DNA of 64,000 nucleotides from Marinobacter sp. F4218. GTDB lineage: Bacteria; Pseudomonadota; Gammaproteobacteria; Pseudomonadales; Oleiphilaceae. The notes under the pieces are model-generated. The model saw nothing but the letters and a program-made list of their open reading frames with translations. It was not told where the DNA came from and ran no database searches. Position numbers and translations under genes: made by a program. The stretch lies in the NCBI RefSeq assembly GCF_019443085.1, contig NZ_JAHZIL010000003.1, forward strand, positions 620,001 through 684,000, read 5' to 3'. The number at the start of each line of letters is the position of its first letter. Positions within the stretch are counted from its first letter, which is position 1. Positions 52,949-60,768 of the stretch are shown one piece after another.

Positions 52949-53677
52949 ATGAAGCTTTCCAGAATTCTCAGCAACCGGGACGGGGTCAGCCGCAAGCGAG
53001 CCAACGCGCTGATCGCAGCGGGTCGGGTGACTGTAAACGGGACACCCTGCCGGGTTCCGGCCAGGGATGTGGATCGTTTTTCCACGGTCAGAGTCGACGA
53101 GGCAATCATCCAGCCCGGCGACACTGCCCACTACCTGATGCTTCACAAACCCGCGGGCTACCTCAGCGCCACCGTGGATGACGTTCACACGACGGTGCTG
53201 GATCTCATTGCCCCATCCCTGCGCCAGGAACTGCACATCGCCGGGCGGCTGGACCGAGCCAGTACCGGCTTGCTGATTCTCACCAACGACGGCACCTGGT
53301 CGCGTCAGCTGACGGAGCCGAAAATCAAACTGCCGAAGGTGTATCGGGTCGAGACCGCCGACCCTATCAGCCAAGAGACTGCACAATGCTTTGCCGAAGG
53401 CATCTGGTTTGAGTTCGAACAGCTGAGGACGTCCCCGGCCACGCTGGAACTGCTCGGGCCGCAGGCAGCGCGAGTAACGATTTACGAGGGCCGCTACCAC
53501 CAGGTGAAGCGAATGTTTCATGCTGTCGGCAACCGCATTACCTCGCTGCATCGGGAACAAATGGGAGCCATCGAACTGGACGCCGCCCTGGCGCCCGGGG
53601 ACTCTCGGCCGCTGACAGCCCCGGAGATCGACTCCGTTCGTCCGGCAACGGTTGACCGGCTTCTGGTTCAGAGTTGA
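52949..53677 (+). CDS. RsuA/RluB-family pseudouridine synthase
   Basis: 242 residues. N-terminal S4 RNA-binding domain (KLSRILSNRDGVSRKRANALIAAGRV) and the catalytic domain with PAGYLSATVDD, GRLDRASTGLLILTNDG (catalytic Asp in GRLDRAS), LPKVYRVETAD and YHQVKRMFHAVGNRI. It isomerises a uridine in rRNA to pseudouridine; the RsuA branch acts on 16S rRNA position 516 in E. coli, but the target here is not certain. Confidence 0.92.
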   Translation: MKLSRILSNRDGVSRKRANALIAAGRVTVNGTPCRVPARDVDRFSTVRVDEAIIQPGDTAHYLMLHKPAGYLSATVDDVHTTVLDLIAPSLRQELHIAGRLDRASTGLLILTNDGTWSRQLTEPKIKLPKVYRVETADPISQETAQCFAEGIWFEFEQLRTSPATLELLGPQAARVTIYEGRYHQVKRMFHAVGNRITSLHREQMGAIELDAALAPGDSRPLTAPEIDSVRPATVDRLLVQS

Positions 53678-53765
53678 CCCAGCTCAGGGCCACACCGCCC
53701 GCGCTGTTGTGTAATGCACTAAGCTTCCGGAAGGCAACGTACAGACACACGGACGACTCCCCGCC

Positions 53766-55133
53766 ATGGCCAACAACACCTACTATCCGCGACAGCTACG
53801 CAATCTGAGCAGCTACCTCTCCGCACTGGTTCAGGGGCGGCTTTGGCTGAAAGTTCTGGTCGGCATGTTCCTGGGGCTTATCGTGGGCACCATACTGGGG
53901 CCGTCAGTGGGTCTGGTGGAACCCAATACCGGTACTTTGATCGGGAACTGGCTGGCTTTCCCCGGACAGTTGTTCCTGGCCACCATCCAGATGATTGTCA
54001 TTCCCCTGGTCATCGCCTCCGTTGTACGAGGCCTGGCCGCCAGCGAGAATCTTGATCAGCTGCGTAAACTGGGGCTGCGAGTCACCGGCTTCTTTGTCAT
54101 CACCACCGCCATCGCCGCCGCCATTGGCCTCTGGATTGGCAACCTGATGAACCCCGGCAGCATGTTGAAGGGACTGGCCACGCCGGCACCGGCAACAAAC
54201 GACGTTACTGCGGCGGACATGCCCGGCGTCGACGAACTGCCCGCGACCCTGATCGGCCTGTTGCCGGGCAACCCGCTCGACGCCATGGTCGAAGGTCAGA
54301 TGCTTCAAGTGGTCATCTTCTCGATTATTGTCGGCATCGCGCTGGTCAGTATGGAACCCCGGAAATCGCGCCCGATGCTCGAACTGCTGGATTCGCTGCA
54401 ACAGATCTGCATGACCGTGGTGGGCTGGGCCATGAGGCTCGCCCCATTTGCGGTCTTTGGCCTGATGGCGCAACTGACCACCACCATTGGTTTCAATGCC
54501 ATGCTGGGCATGGCGTCCTACGTTGCCACCGTACTGATGGGCCTGCTCCTGATGCTCGGCGTCTACATGCTGATCCTGAAACTGGTGGCCGGCCAGCCGC
54601 CGTTTCGTTTTCTGAAAGACAGCCGGGACGTTCTGCTGCTGGCGTTCTCCACGTCCAGCTCCGCCGCCGTTATGCCGTTATCCATCCGGACCGCGGAGGA
54701 CAAGCTCGGGGTGCGGCCCTCGGTCTCCCAGTTCGTCATCCCGCTCGGGGCTACCATCAACATGAATGGTACGGCGCTTTACCAGGCCGTTGCGACGGTG
54801 TTCCTGGCCCAGGTCTATGGCGTCGACCTCGGCATGGGCAGTATGGCGCTGGTGGTTGCCATGGCCGTGGGCGCCTCCATTGGTTCGCCAGCAACTCCGG
54901 GCGTGGGTATCGTCATCCTGGCCATGGTGCTGCAGACCGTCGGTGTACCACCCAGCGGCATCGCGCTGATCATGGGGGTCGATCGGATATCTCGATATGT
55001 GTCGTACTGCCATCAACGTTACCGGGGACCTGGTCACCTGCAAGCTGATGGAAAACTGGTCCGGAAAACGCCTGACTCCAGAGCCGCTGACCCAGGAATC
55101 CTGACCACGACACAGCGGTCCGCTTTCCGGTAA
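53766..55133 (+). CDS. Dicarboxylate/amino acid:cation symporter with +1 frameshift near the C-terminus
   Basis: 455 residues as read. The family strings are clear to residue about 408: LFLATIQMIVIPLVIASVV, TFSTSSSAAVMPLSI-type (LLAFSTSSSAAVMPLSI), SQFVIPLGATINMNGTAL and GSPATPGVGIVIL. After the ALIMGVDRI at 54960-54989 the frame changes. Dropping one T near 54990 restores LDMCRTAINVTGD, the transport core helix whose D, R and N residues bind sodium and substrate, and a stop at 55103-55105 with a normal tail. As read, the last 49 residues are unrelated. It is either a real inactivating mutation or a sequencing error. Substrate unknown (glutamate/aspartate or C4-dicarboxylate). Confidence 0.85.
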   Translation: MANNTYYPRQLRNLSSYLSALVQGRLWLKVLVGMFLGLIVGTILGPSVGLVEPNTGTLIGNWLAFPGQLFLATIQMIVIPLVIASVVRGLAASENLDQLRKLGLRVTGFFVITTAIAAAIGLWIGNLMNPGSMLKGLATPAPATNDVTAADMPGVDELPATLIGLLPGNPLDAMVEGQMLQVVIFSIIVGIALVSMEPRKSRPMLELLDSLQQICMTVVGWAMRLAPFAVFGLMAQLTTTIGFNAMLGMASYVATVLMGLLLMLGVYMLILKLVAGQPPFRFLKDSRDVLLLAFSTSSSAAVMPLSIRTAEDKLGVRPSVSQFVIPLGATINMNGTALYQAVATVFLAQVYGVDLGMGSMALVVAMAVGASIGSPATPGVGIVILAMVLQTVGVPPSGIALIMGVDRISRYVSYCHQRYRGPGHLQADGKLVRKTPDSRAADPGILTTTQRSAFR

Positions 55134-55165
55134 CCTGACCAGACGACACCAAACCGGGAGCTCTC

Positions 55166-55810
55166 ATGACAACTGTTCGCATCGACATCGTTTCCGACAT
55201 CGCCTGCCCCTGGTGTGCGATCGGATATGCCCGCCTGGAAAAGGCCATGGCGGAACTGAAAGATGAAATGACGTTCAGTATCGAGTGGCACGCATTCGAG
55301 CTGAACCCGGACCCCGCCGGGGACGGTGAACCCATCCTTCAGGCCCTGAGCCGGAAGTACGGCCGCAGCCCCGAGGAAATGCAGGCCAATCAGGCCCACA
55401 TGATGGAAATCGCCAGCGGGCTGGGGCTCAACTTCAGCAAGCTTCAGGAACGGCATACACGCAACACCTTTGATGCCCACCGCCTGGTCAAATGGGCCGG
55501 TGAACAGGGCCGGCAAACCGAAATGAAAATGGCCTGCTTCGAGGCCTACTTCGGCCATGCCGAGAATATTGCCAGCCCGGAGGTACTCGTTAAGTGTGCG
55601 GAAAGCATTGGTCTGGACGGGGATGAAGCCCGGGCGGTCCTGGCCTCGGATCGCTACGCAACAACCGTGCGCGAAGACGAGGCTCGATACCAACAGGCCG
55701 GCGTGTCCGCCGTGCCGGCCTACATCGTCAATCAGAAATACATGATTTCCGGTGCGCAGGAGCCGGACACGCTGGTCGGGGCATTCAGGGAAATCGCCTC
55801 GGAACCCTAG
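55166..55810 (+). CDS. DsbA-family FrnE-like oxidoreductase
   Basis: 214 residues, no signal peptide, so cytosolic. The active site is SDIACPWCAIGYARLE (CPWC), followed by a helical insertion domain (EMQANQAHMMEIASGLGLNF, HRLVKWAGEQGRQTEM) and the cis-Pro strand GVSAVPAYIVNQKYMISGAQ. It matches FrnE/2-hydroxychromene-2-carboxylate isomerase-like proteins of the DsbA superfamily. GGGAGC precedes the ATG. Its role is probably redox or disulfide exchange on cytosolic substrates. Confidence 0.9.
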   Translation: MTTVRIDIVSDIACPWCAIGYARLEKAMAELKDEMTFSIEWHAFELNPDPAGDGEPILQALSRKYGRSPEEMQANQAHMMEIASGLGLNFSKLQERHTRNTFDAHRLVKWAGEQGRQTEMKMACFEAYFGHAENIASPEVLVKCAESIGLDGDEARAVLASDRYATTVREDEARYQQAGVSAVPAYIVNQKYMISGAQEPDTLVGAFREIASEP

Positions 55811-55836
55811 GCGCCCGAACGCGTCCGCCAAACTCC

Positions 55837-57399
55837 TTAAACCGGGATGCTCTGTGCCCGGGCCATTGCGTAGGCAGCTTTTGGTCCGGTCCACAGCGAC
55901 GGCAAAATGATCAGCGAGACGGGAATCGCCGTCAGCACGATAAACTGCTGCAGTACGCCAATCTGGCCCGCGCCCATATACAGAAGAATCGCTGCCATGA
56001 TCGCCATGGCTCCACCCCAGAACGCCCTCACCAGGTAGTGCGGTTCATCATGGCCAGCGCCTACGGTGGCAATCGCATAGCTCATGGAATCCCCGGTGGT
56101 CGCCACAAAAATGGTGGTCAGCAGGAGGATGGCGGCTGCCATGAACGTCCCCCCCGGTAAAGCCTCTGCCACGGTCAGGGTAGCGACATCGAATGAGAAA
56201 CCGTTGAGCGCTTCGGTCAGGTCAAAGGTTCCGGCCAGCTGGTTATAGATGCCGGAGCCGCCCAGCAGGGTAAACCAGATCGACGTGGCAATCGGCGCCA
56301 GGACGGCAACGGCCAGGATGGTCTGCCGAATGCTGCGGCCACGGGAGATCCGTGCCACAAAGATGGACATGAGCGGCGTATAGCCGATGAACCAGGCAAA
56401 GAAGAACACTGTCCACCACTTCATCCACCAATCCGGCGCGGTTTCTGCCGTCACCGTCGACATCGCGAAGAACGAAGACAGGTATTCGCCAGCAGAGGAC
56501 AGATAGGTATTGGTCAGGAACAGAGTGGGACCGAACACGAAAATCACGGCTGCAATCCCCAGGGCCAGGATAACGTTGAAACGACTCAGCATCTGAATGC
56601 CGCGGTGCAAGCCACTCACGGCCGATGCCATGTACAACCCGGCCAGCAACGCCAGGATGGTGAGTTGTGTGGAAAAATCATCCGCAATGCCGAACAGCTC
56701 GTGCAGCCCAAAACTCATCTGGGTTGCCAGGAAGCCGATGGGGCCAACGGTCCCGGCCACGACAGCAATCACGCAGAGGGCATCCACCAGGCCGCCAAAC
56801 CAGCCCGTCATCAGCCGTTCACCGAGTACCGGATAGAGCAGTGTGCGCGGTTGCAGGGGCTTGCCCTGGACATAGTGGGCATGGGCGAGCACCAGCGCCG
56901 TCAGTGACCCGAGCACGGCCCAGGCCAGAAAGCCCCAGTGCATGAACGACTGCGCCATAGCCGGAGCCACCGCTGCCGCCGTTCCCGCCTCGGCGCTGGA
57001 GACCGGCGGCGATACCACAAAATGGTACACCGGCTCGCCGGCCGCGAAGAAGACACCGCCTCCGGCCAGCAGCGTGCAAAGAATCATCGACATCCAGCGG
57101 AAGGTGCTGATTTCCGGCCGGGCCAAGCCGCCGAGCCGGGCAACGCCGGCGCGGCTAAACGCGACAACCAGGGCGATGAAAAAGGTCAGTAACAGGAGCA
57201 GCTGGAAAAACGAACCAAGGTATTTGGCGGTCCAGGTAAAGCCGTCACCGATCACGGAGGCCAGGCCCTCGGCATCGTTCAGGGACCAGCCAACGAACAG
57301 GAGGATGAATCCAATGGTAAGCACCAGGACGACAGGATCGCCCAGCCGCTGAAGCCCGGAGGCATCTTTGAGGGGAAGCGTTGCACTACTTGAGGACAT
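55837..57399 (-). CDS. BCCT-family transporter with altered aromatic box
   Basis: 520 residues with about 12 helices. It belongs to the betaine/carnitine/choline transporter family (ISTFRWMSMILCTLLAGGGVFF, FGLHELFGIADDF). In BetP-like members helix 8 reads W-T-x-F-Y-W-A-W-W-I-S-W. Here it reads WTVFFFAWFIGYTPLMS, changing three of the aromatic-box Trp residues to F, F and Y while keeping one W. That suggests a substrate other than glycine betaine or choline. GRSIRQTI follows as usual. Confidence 0.9.
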   Translation of the reverse strand: MSSSSATLPLKDASGLQRLGDPVVLVLTIGFILLFVGWSLNDAEGLASVIGDGFTWTAKYLGSFFQLLLLLTFFIALVVAFSRAGVARLGGLARPEISTFRWMSMILCTLLAGGGVFFAAGEPVYHFVVSPPVSSAEAGTAAAVAPAMAQSFMHWGFLAWAVLGSLTALVLAHAHYVQGKPLQPRTLLYPVLGERLMTGWFGGLVDALCVIAVVAGTVGPIGFLATQMSFGLHELFGIADDFSTQLTILALLAGLYMASAVSGLHRGIQMLSRFNVILALGIAAVIFVFGPTLFLTNTYLSSAGEYLSSFFAMSTVTAETAPDWWMKWWTVFFFAWFIGYTPLMSIFVARISRGRSIRQTILAVAVLAPIATSIWFTLLGGSGIYNQLAGTFDLTEALNGFSFDVATLTVAEALPGGTFMAAAILLLTTIFVATTGDSMSYAIATVGAGHDEPHYLVRAFWGGAMAIMAAILLYMGAGQIGVLQQFIVLTAIPVSLIILPSLWTGPKAAYAMARAQSIPV

Positions 57400-57458
57400 G
57401 AAACTCGCCGGTTATTGAATGGGCCGGGCACCCTACGCAGCGACTAATGAGGTTGCTA

Positions 57459-57474
57459 TCGGTAATTCTACCGA
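57459..57474. promoter_or_regulatory. Inverted repeat at the aroK stop, upstream of the BCCT gene
   Basis: TCGGTA-ATTC-TACCGA is a perfect 6+4+6 dyad covering the shikimate kinase stop codon and lying 60 bases before the BCCT gene start. It has no U tract, so an operator for the BCCT gene is more likely than a terminator. Chance occurrence cannot be excluded. Confidence 0.35.
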
Positions 57475-57995
57475 ACCGAATCTGAACAGAGCCCCCGAAC
57501 GACCGCCTCACAGACCTCGTCCTGATTCCGGCCCTCACCGGTCACCGTCAGGTCAGCGTACTGGCAATAGAGTTGATAACGCTCTTCAAACAGCTCGTCA
57601 AGGGACTGGTCCGGCCGCCGTGAAATGCCCCGGGCGCTGTGGTCACCGATGCGTTCGATAACCAGAGCCAGGGGAATATCCAGAAACACCACTGTGCCAT
57701 TCGCCTTGAGGTGATGCATGGCCCTGGCACTGTAGACCGCACTGCCACCTGTGCTGATGATCTGGTGTTGCACATTCAGGTCCAGCAGCACCTGTTCCTC
57801 GATGTGCCGAAGCGCCCGGTAACCATCCTGGTCGACGATTTCCTGAAGAGTGCGCCCGGCCTTTTCCTGGATCAGCAGGTCGGTATCGACAAAGCCCATG
57901 CCCAGGCGCTTGGCCAACAGAACGCCAACGGTACTCTTGCCGCTGCCCGGCATACCTATCAGGATGAGGTTCTTGGCAGGATCAAGCTTGGGCAT
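57468..57995 (-). CDS. Shikimate kinase family protein
   Basis: 175 residues from the ATG at 57995. Walker A LIGMPGSGKSTVGVLLAK, DTDLLI (shikimate-binding Asp), GYRALRHIEEQVL (Arg) and IISTGGSAVYS, where the third Gly of the usual GGG is Ser, then the lid RRPDQSLDELF. It would phosphorylate shikimate at O3 in aromatic amino acid synthesis. It is not next to aroB, where the housekeeping aroK usually lies in gammaproteobacteria, so it may be a second copy or a related kinase. Confidence 0.82.
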   Translation of the reverse strand: MPKLDPAKNLILIGMPGSGKSTVGVLLAKRLGMGFVDTDLLIQEKAGRTLQEIVDQDGYRALRHIEEQVLLDLNVQHQIISTGGSAVYSARAMHHLKANGTVVFLDIPLALVIERIGDHSARGISRRPDQSLDELFEERYQLYCQYADLTVTGEGRNQDEVCEAVVRGLCSDSVR

Positions 57996-58083
57996 CGGAA
58001 CTCCAAAAAATGACAGGGCTGGCTGTAACAACCGCAGACCGGAACTGTCTGAAGTCTATAATGACTCCCGGGAGGATTTCACC

Positions 58084-58530
58084 ATGTTTCGAGCCGTTGC
58101 ACTGTCACTCGTTCTGATCGTTTTCTCAGCGCATTCAGTCGCTGCAGAAGACCCGGTTTACACGGGCCTGCTGTCCAACACCGGGGCCGGCGGCTATGAC
58201 GTGGTGAGCTATTTTGACCCGGGAAAACCGGTCAAAGGCTCGTCCAGTCTCACCTCGGAGTATCTGGGTGTGACCTGGCGGTTTGCCAGCGCCGACAACA
58301 AAGCCAGGTTCGACGCCAATCCCGAGGAGTACGTCCCGGCCTATGGCGGTTACTGCGCCTGGGCGGTCAGCCAGGGCTACCTTGCCAAGGGGGATCCTGA
58401 ACACTGGACGGTACGGGACGGCAGGCTCTACCTGAACTACAACCAGGAAATCCAGGATCGCTGGCTGAAAGACACCGAGAACTTCATTCGACTTGCCAAT
58501 GAGAACTGGCCGGCAGTACTCGAAAAGTAA
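58084..58530 (+). CDS. Exported YHS-domain protein
   Basis: 148 residues. Signal peptide FRAVALSLVLIVFSAHSVAA, then the YHS motif GGYDVVSYFDPGKPVKGSSSL, WRFASADNKARFDANPEEYVPAYGGYCAWA-type residues (YGGYCAWAVSQGYLAKGD core). YHS domains bind metal and occur in copper and other metal handling proteins. The ATG at 58084 follows GGGAGGATTTCACC. It is expected in the periplasm. It is divergent from the shikimate kinase gene. Confidence 0.87.
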   Translation: MFRAVALSLVLIVFSAHSVAAEDPVYTGLLSNTGAGGYDVVSYFDPGKPVKGSSSLTSEYLGVTWRFASADNKARFDANPEEYVPAYGGYCAWAVSQGYLAKGDPEHWTVRDGRLYLNYNQEIQDRWLKDTENFIRLANENWPAVLEK

Positions 58531-58553
58531 CAGTTTTCAGACAATTCGTGCGG

Positions 58554-58581
58554 TTCCATAGCCGGGTTAAAGCCGTATAAT
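58554..58581 (+). promoter_or_regulatory. Candidate sigma70 promoter of the lytic transglycosylase gene
   Basis: TTCCAT (58554-58559) and TATAAT (58576-58581) are separated by 16 bases, about 65 bases before the ATG of the transglycosylase gene. The -10 is perfect and the -35 is poor. Confidence 0.45.
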
Positions 58582-58645
58582 CGGGCCAGCAGGGATTGGA
58601 GACCGATCTCTGACCATCGACCGACCGGAACTGCACGGACACCGA

Positions 58646-59356
58646 ATGAGATCAGGCCAGACAAACGCTGCCCTTCCCCTCGTCATGCTCGCACTTGCGA
58701 CCCTGATTCTCGCTGCCTCAACGGTACAGGCAGACGGCGTCAAACGCATCGTGCATCCGGACGGTACCGTCGAGTTCACGAACGTCGGGGAGGCCCAGCC
58801 GCGGGCGTCCAGCGGCAACGATACGGTCTATCGCTACAAGGATGACAGCGGCGTGGTTGCCTACAGCAGTATCCGGCCCGCCTCAGCAGACTTCGAGGTC
58901 ATCCGCTTCCACTGCTACGCCTGTGACCCGGACTCCAACGTCGACTGGCGCAAGACCCCCCTGTTCACCCGGCCCTATAGCAACGAAATCAAGACCGCTG
59001 CGCGGGAGTTCGGGGTCGATCCTGCCCTGGTGCGCGCGGTTATCCACGCCGAGTCCGCCTTCAATGAAAAAGCGCTGTCACCGGTGGGGGCACAGGGGCT
59101 GATGCAGTTGATGCCGGGCACTGCGAGCGAACTGGGGGTCGAGAACGCGCTGATCGCCGCCGAAAACATCCGCGGCGGGGTGAATTACCTGGCGAAAATG
59201 CTGAAGCAATTCAATGGCGATATCCGGCTGGCCACCGCCGCCTACAACGCGGGCCCGGGAGCCGTATCCCGCTACAACGGCATTCCACCCTACGCCGAGA
59301 CCAAGGCCTACGTGCATCGGGTCGGCATCCTTCATGAGCGCTACGCGGCGCGCTGA
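58646..59356 (+). CDS. Lytic transglycosylase with N-terminal DUF4124-like part
   Basis: 236 residues. Signal peptide ([20 protein letters not shown]), then a short region with [15 protein letters not shown] and [17 protein letters not shown], which fits the DUF4124/SH3-like modules seen in such proteins. The SLT catalytic domain follows: [36 protein letters not shown] residues, with catalytic Glu in HAESAF and the [10 protein letters not shown] motif, then [11 protein letters not shown]. It cleaves peptidoglycan glycan strands, forming 1,6-anhydro ends, in the periplasm. Confidence 0.9.
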   Translation: MRSGQTNAALPLVMLALATLILAASTVQADGVKRIVHPDGTVEFTNVGEAQPRASSGNDTVYRYKDDSGVVAYSSIRPASADFEVIRFHCYACDPDSNVDWRKTPLFTRPYSNEIKTAAREFGVDPALVRAVIHAESAFNEKALSPVGAQGLMQLMPGTASELGVENALIAAENIRGGVNYLAKMLKQFNGDIRLATAAYNAGPGAVSRYNGIPPYAETKAYVHRVGILHERYAAR

Positions 59357-59448
59357 GCCCATCGCCGGAGTTCCTGCCAATTTCGATTGACACCTGACCG
59401 TCCCCGCGTCTATGACATATAAACACACGTCGACCCGTTGGCGATGTC

Positions 59449-60768
59449 ATGGAATCCTCACGAAAGAACATTTTCGTTTTTGGTTCGGACGACTTTAATC
59501 TTTCCCTGATCAGGGCGCTGGATACTGCTGGCCAGTACGAACTCCATTCTCTGTTCAGTTACGGTGAAGTGAAGGGCGGCGATGAGTTTCCGGTAAAGGC
59601 ACTGTATGAAGGAGCCTTGGCGCGCCTGAACGCCTTTCCTGGCACCGTTGACGCCATCGTCGGCTATTGGGATTTCCCCGTGAGCACGCTGCTTCCTCTG
59701 CTGCGCGCCCCTTTTGGCCTGCCGTCACCCAGTTTCGAGTCGGTCCTGAAATGTGAACACAAGTACTGGAGCCGGTTGGAGCAGGCCCGTGTTGTACCCG
59801 ACCATATTCCCGATTTCTGCGTCGTCGATCCGTTTTCAGAGGATTACCGCCAACAGATCTCTATTCCCTACCCTTTCTGGATCAAGCCGGTCAAGGCAGC
59901 CTCTTCCTACCTCGGCTTCAACGTTCACAACGATGCCGACCTCGATCATGCCATTGCACAGACCCGCAGGGGCATCGCCCGATTCTCACAACCGTTCAAC
60001 TACCTCCTGCAATTCGCCAACCTGCCAGAGGACATTGCCCCCGTTGACGGCAATCACTGCATCGTCGAGAGCATGATATCCGAGGGGCGACAGTGCACAC
60101 TTGAGGGATACGTCCATGCCGGCGAAATGACAGTCTATGGCAACGTGGACTCCATTCGGGAGGGTAAGCACCACTCAAGCTTCTCACGGTACCAATATCC
60201 GTCTTCCATCCCCCACCGGGTTCAGAATCGGATGATTTCCGTCACGGAACAATTCCTCAGCCATATTGATTTCGATAACGGCCCCTTCAACATCGAGTAC
60301 TACTGGAATCAAAACAGCGACCGGATCTGGTTGCTGGAAATAAATACTCGGATCTCAAAGTCTCATTGCCCCCTTTTTCTAAAGGTGGACGGCGCGTCCC
60401 ATCACAAAGTGATGGTCGAAACCGCCCTTGGTAGAAAACCTGACTTCCCTCACCGGAAGGGCAGTTTTCGCGTTGCTGCAAAATTCATGTGGCGTGTCTA
60501 TGGCAATGCCCGGGTAAAAAAGGTGCCCTCCGCAGACCAGATAGCAGCACTCCAAGAGCGCTTCCTCGATGCCGACATACAGCTGCACATCAAACCCGGA
60601 ATGGCACTGTCTGATCTGAAAGATCAGGACAGCTATAGCTACGAGATTGCCATCATCTATATGGGAGCCGATAGCCAGAAGGAGCTGTTGCAGAAATACC
60701 GTGACGTAACCAACGCAACGGGCATAGAGCTTGAGGACCTGCACTCCGGAAGAGGGTACAACCCATGA
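59449..60768 (+). CDS. ATP-grasp ligase-like protein
   Basis: 439 residues. The N-terminal domain resembles a pre-ATP-grasp Rossmann domain (NIFVFGSDDFNLSLIRAL). The ATP-grasp part has YPFWIKPVKAASSYLGFNV (ATP-binding lysine), HCIVESMISEGRQCTLEGYV, and the metal-binding GPFNIEYYW and LLEINTRIS (E-x-N-x-R). Such enzymes join a carboxylate to an amine, thiol or hydroxyl via acyl-phosphate. The end overlaps the start of the following hydrolase by four bases, so the two enzymes are made together. I do not recognise a characterised member with this partner. Confidence 0.8.
   Translation: MESSRKNIFVFGSDDFNLSLIRALDTAGQYELHSLFSYGEVKGGDEFPVKALYEGALARLNAFPGTVDAIVGYWDFPVSTLLPLLRAPFGLPSPSFESVLKCEHKYWSRLEQARVVPDHIPDFCVVDPFSEDYRQQISIPYPFWIKPVKAASSYLGFNVHNDADLDHAIAQTRRGIARFSQPFNYLLQFANLPEDIAPVDGNHCIVESMISEGRQCTLEGYVHAGEMTVYGNVDSIREGKHHSSFSRYQYPSSIPHRVQNRMISVTEQFLSHIDFDNGPFNIEYYWNQNSDRIWLLEINTRISKSHCPLFLKVDGASHHKVMVETALGRKPDFPHRKGSFRVAAKFMWRVYGNARVKKVPSADQIAALQERFLDADIQLHIKPGMALSDLKDQDSYSYEIAIIYMGADSQKELLQKYRDVTNATGIELEDLHSGRGYNP

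Noticed and set aside
52895..53560. Upstream extension of the TIGR02647 gene, making 301 residues
   Set aside because: The extension is antisense to the pseudouridine synthase and does not resemble any protein; the ATG at 52894 matches the family start.
58057..58062. TATAAT just before the YHS-protein gene as a promoter
   Set aside because: No plausible -35 hexamer; the position would leave a very short leader. Insufficient evidence.
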